DNA from: Oscillibacter sp.
GTDB taxonomy: Bacteria > Bacillota > Clostridia > Oscillospirales > Oscillospiraceae
Assembly: GCA_003522105.1 (NCBI GenBank)
Contig: DPGF01000094.1
Location: 15,565-52,539 of the forward strand
Reading direction: 5' to 3'
DNA: 36,975 nucleotides
In this document: positions 35,195 through 36,975 of the stretch, piece after piece
Numbering within the stretch: the stretch's first letter is position 1
How the letters are laid out: every line of letters starts with the position of its first letter
Notes under the pieces: model-generated
Told to the model about the DNA's origin: nothing
The model's input: the letters and a program-made list of their open reading frames with translations, nothing else
Database searches by the model: none
Program-made: the position numbers and the translations under genes

Positions 35195-35342
35195 TGCGCT
35201 GAGGGGGGACAGAAGCATGACAAAAAAGAAAGAAACGAATTTGTAAAAAGTTTGTGTTTCCCCCTATGCAAGCGCACAAAAATACGCTAAAATAGGATTC
35301 GTGAAATCATATAGTAAATTCCTGAAAGGGGAGATTACGAGC

Positions 35343-36062
35343 ATGGCTCAATTGAAGTATAAGCGCGTGCTGCTCAAGATCAGCGGCGAGGCGCTGGCAG
35401 GCGACAAGCATTTTGGTTTCGACTTTGATGTTGTTTCCAAGGTGTGCGACGTAATCAAGCAGTGCAGCGAGATGGGCGTTGAAATGGGCATCGTCATCGG
35501 CGGCGGCAACTTCTGGCGCGGCGTGAAGAATGGCGAAGGTTACATTGAGCGCACCCGTGCCGACCACATGGGTATGCTGGCCACCGCGATGAACTGCATG
35601 GCGGTTGCGGACGTTTTGCAGCAGAAGGGCGTTGATGTGCGCGTGCAGACGGCACTTGAGATCAAAGAAGTTGCCGAGCCCTATATCCGCGCCCGCGCGA
35701 TCCGGCACCTCGAGAAGGGCCGCGTGGTGCTCTTCGGCTGCGGCATCGGTTCGCCGTTTTTCTCGACCGACACGGCGGCAGTTCTTCGCGCGGCGGAGAT
35801 CAATGCCGATGTGATCCTGCTTGCCAAAAACATCGACGGCGTTTACAACGCCGACCCCGCCAAAGATGCCAATGCCGTCAAGTATGATGCCATCACCTAT
35901 GAAGAGGTTCTGGCGCAGCACCTTGCCGTTATGGATTCCACGGCCACGTCCCTCTCGATGGACAACCACATTCCCGTGCTTGTCTTTGCTCTCAAGGATC
36001 CCGAGAACATCCTTCGCGCGGTGCAGGGCGAGAAGATCGGTACCATCGTCGGCGAAAACTGA
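35343..36062 (+). CDS. pyrH: UMP kinase PyrH
   Basis: A 239-residue bacterial UMP kinase (UMP to UDP, amino acid kinase fold, cytoplasmic). Start 35343 follows AAAGGGGAG and gives the usual opening (YKRVLLKISGEALAG). The motifs GGGNFWRG (about 53-60), RADHMGMLATAMN and LFGCGIGSPFFSTDTAA are all present, and the aspartate-rich IDGVYNADP is intact. It is the first gene of the common pyrH-frr-uppS run, with frr 52 bp downstream. Confidence 0.97.
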   Translation: MAQLKYKRVLLKISGEALAGDKHFGFDFDVVSKVCDVIKQCSEMGVEMGIVIGGGNFWRGVKNGEGYIERTRADHMGMLATAMNCMAVADVLQQKGVDVRVQTALEIKEVAEPYIRARAIRHLEKGRVVLFGCGIGSPFFSTDTAAVLRAAEINADVILLAKNIDGVYNADPAKDANAVKYDAITYEEVLAQHLAVMDSTATSLSMDNHIPVLVFALKDPENILRAVQGEKIGTIVGEN

Positions 36063-36114
36063 GAAGATCCCGCAAAAGCGGTTTGATTACAACAATTTTT
36101 GAGGAGGTTTCCCC

Positions 36115-36672
36115 ATGAATAAAGAAGATTATAAGGTCTATTCCGACAAAATGAGAAAGAGCATCGAGTCTGTTTCGGCAGACTTCGCTTCCGTGCGCGC
36201 AGGCCGCGCCAACGCTGCCGTGCTCGACCGCATCAGCGTTGACTACTACGGCTCTCCCACGCCCATTCAGCAGATCGCGGCCATCGCCTCTCCTGATCCG
36301 CGTCAGCTCGTCATCACCCCGTGGGACGGCACGGCGCTCAAGCCAATCGAGCGCGCCATTCAGGAGTCTGACCTTGGCATCAACCCGCAGAACGACGGCA
36401 AGTCCATTCGCCTGAACTTCCCGCAGCTCACGGAGGAGCGCCGTAAGGAGCTCGTCAAGCAGATCCATAAGTATTCCGAGAACGGCAAGGTCGCTATCCG
36501 CAATATTCGCCGCGATGCGATGGAAGCGTTCAAGAAAAAGCAGAAGGCCAGCGAGATCACCGAGGACGATCTGAAGGTCGCCGAAAAGGATCTTCAGAAG
36601 CTGACTGACGATATGAGCAAAGAGATCGACGCCCTTCTCGAAAAGAAAGAGAAGGAGCTCATGGCGGTCTGA
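36115..36672 (+). CDS. frr: Ribosome recycling factor
   Basis: A 185-residue protein that, with EF-G, splits terminated ribosomes. The three-helix bundle and the small beta domain are readable: SVRAGRANAAVLDRISVDYYG, TPIQQIAAI, VITPWDG and the late helix ending in LLEKKEKEL. Length is exactly normal. GAGGAGG lies 7 bases before the ATG; the next gene begins 1 bp after the stop. Confidence 0.97.
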   Translation: MNKEDYKVYSDKMRKSIESVSADFASVRAGRANAAVLDRISVDYYGSPTPIQQIAAIASPDPRQLVITPWDGTALKPIERAIQESDLGINPQNDGKSIRLNFPQLTEERRKELVKQIHKYSENGKVAIRNIRRDAMEAFKKKQKASEITEDDLKVAEKDLQKLTDDMSKEIDALLEKKEKELMAV

Positions 36673-36673
36673 T

Positions 36674-36975
36674 ATGGGTCTCTTTTCCCGAGAGAACAAG
36701 GCAGGGCAGGTTGATTTGAACAACCTGCCTTGTCATGTTGCCGTCATTATGGACGGCAATGGCCGCTGGGCACAAAAGCGAGGCCTTCCGCGCTCGGCAG
36801 GGCACAAGGCAGGCGCCGAAACGTTTCGAAAGCTCGGCACTTACTGCAAGCATCTCGGCATTGATTACCTGACGGTCTATGCCTTTTCCACCGAGAACTG
36901 GAAGCGACCGAAGGACGAGGTCGACGGCATCATGCGCCTTTTGGAGCAGTACCTGCACGAGTGCATCGACACGAT
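36674..36975 (+). CDS. uppS: Isoprenyl (undecaprenyl) diphosphate synthase, 3' end missing
   Basis: The first 100 codons of a cis-prenyltransferase that makes the C55 lipid carrier for cell-wall synthesis. The catalytic signature MDGNGRWA (26-33, Asp27) and the FSTENWKRP segment are present. The ATG lies 1 bp after the frr stop, so it is translated from the same message. An 8-bp inverted repeat (GCAGGTTG/CAACCTGC, 36706-36728) lies within codons 11-19 and may just be coincidental. The gene runs off the window end. Confidence 0.95.
   Translation, partial: MGLFSRENKAGQVDLNNLPCHVAVIMDGNGRWAQKRGLPRSAGHKAGAETFRKLGTYCKHLGIDYLTVYAFSTENWKRPKDEVDGIMRLLEQYLHECIDT

Noticed and set aside
36706..36728. 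Inverted repeat in the first codons of uppS, considered as a terminator
   Set aside because: It lies inside a conserved coding region, has no T-tract, and pyrH-frr-uppS are normally co-transcribed.

Overview
The window reads as chromosomal sequence from a fairly GC-rich anaerobic Firmicute, most likely a gut Clostridia member of the Oscillospirales type. Supporting signs are the RpoD, DnaG and Clp families, an ECF-type ThiT with a TPP riboswitch, an EFR1-type flavodoxin/ferredoxin fusion, molybdenum hydroxylases of the purine type, strong AGGAGG ribosome binding sites and many short hairpin terminators. Genus assignment is inference. I recognised no insertion sequence, phage gene, CRISPR array, tRNA or rRNA.

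Layout. 1-2887 (+): 3' part of a ClpC-type unfoldase, a small Cys-rich protein and a flavodoxin-ferredoxin protein. 2950-5157: a double-GNAT acetyltransferase diverging from a P-loop ATPase. 5209-9481 (-): an island of envelope genes, holding a membrane-anchored XRE regulator, three lipoproteins, a four-helix membrane protein, two candidate micro-proteins and a partial gene duplication of 187 bp. 9725-13009 (-): clpB behind a ribbon-helix-helix-like gene. 13217-15607: an NSS sodium symporter diverging from a LysR regulator. 15608-16511: a possible decayed reading frame and an AT-richer ElbB/DJ-1-like gene. 16698-19888 (-): rpoD and dnaG; dnaG carries two compensating frameshifts. 20078-25320: an Sfp-type phosphopantetheinyl transferase, ProX-like editing protein, MurC, CCA-adding enzyme and a GxSxGG hydrolase. 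25383-26154 (-): thiT under a TPP riboswitch. 26346-34418: a molybdenum hydroxylase region with a fused selenium-type xanthine dehydrogenase plus asparaginase, a MocA-like cytidylyltransferase on the other strand, and a three-subunit XdhABC operon. 34542-36975 (+): a cytidylate-kinase-like protein, then pyrH-frr-uppS (uppS cut by the window end).

How the parts connect. The strongest functional theme is purine hydroxylation: two complete molybdenum hydroxylases and a likely cofactor-maturation enzyme sit within 8 kb. The second theme is housekeeping: protein quality control, replication priming and sigma factor, tRNA end repair and editing, peptidoglycan precursor synthesis, UMP kinase, ribosome recycling and undecaprenyl synthesis. 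Several divergent pairs share overlapping promoters (lysR/NSS, cca/murC). The least understood part is the envelope island at 5.2-9.5 kb.
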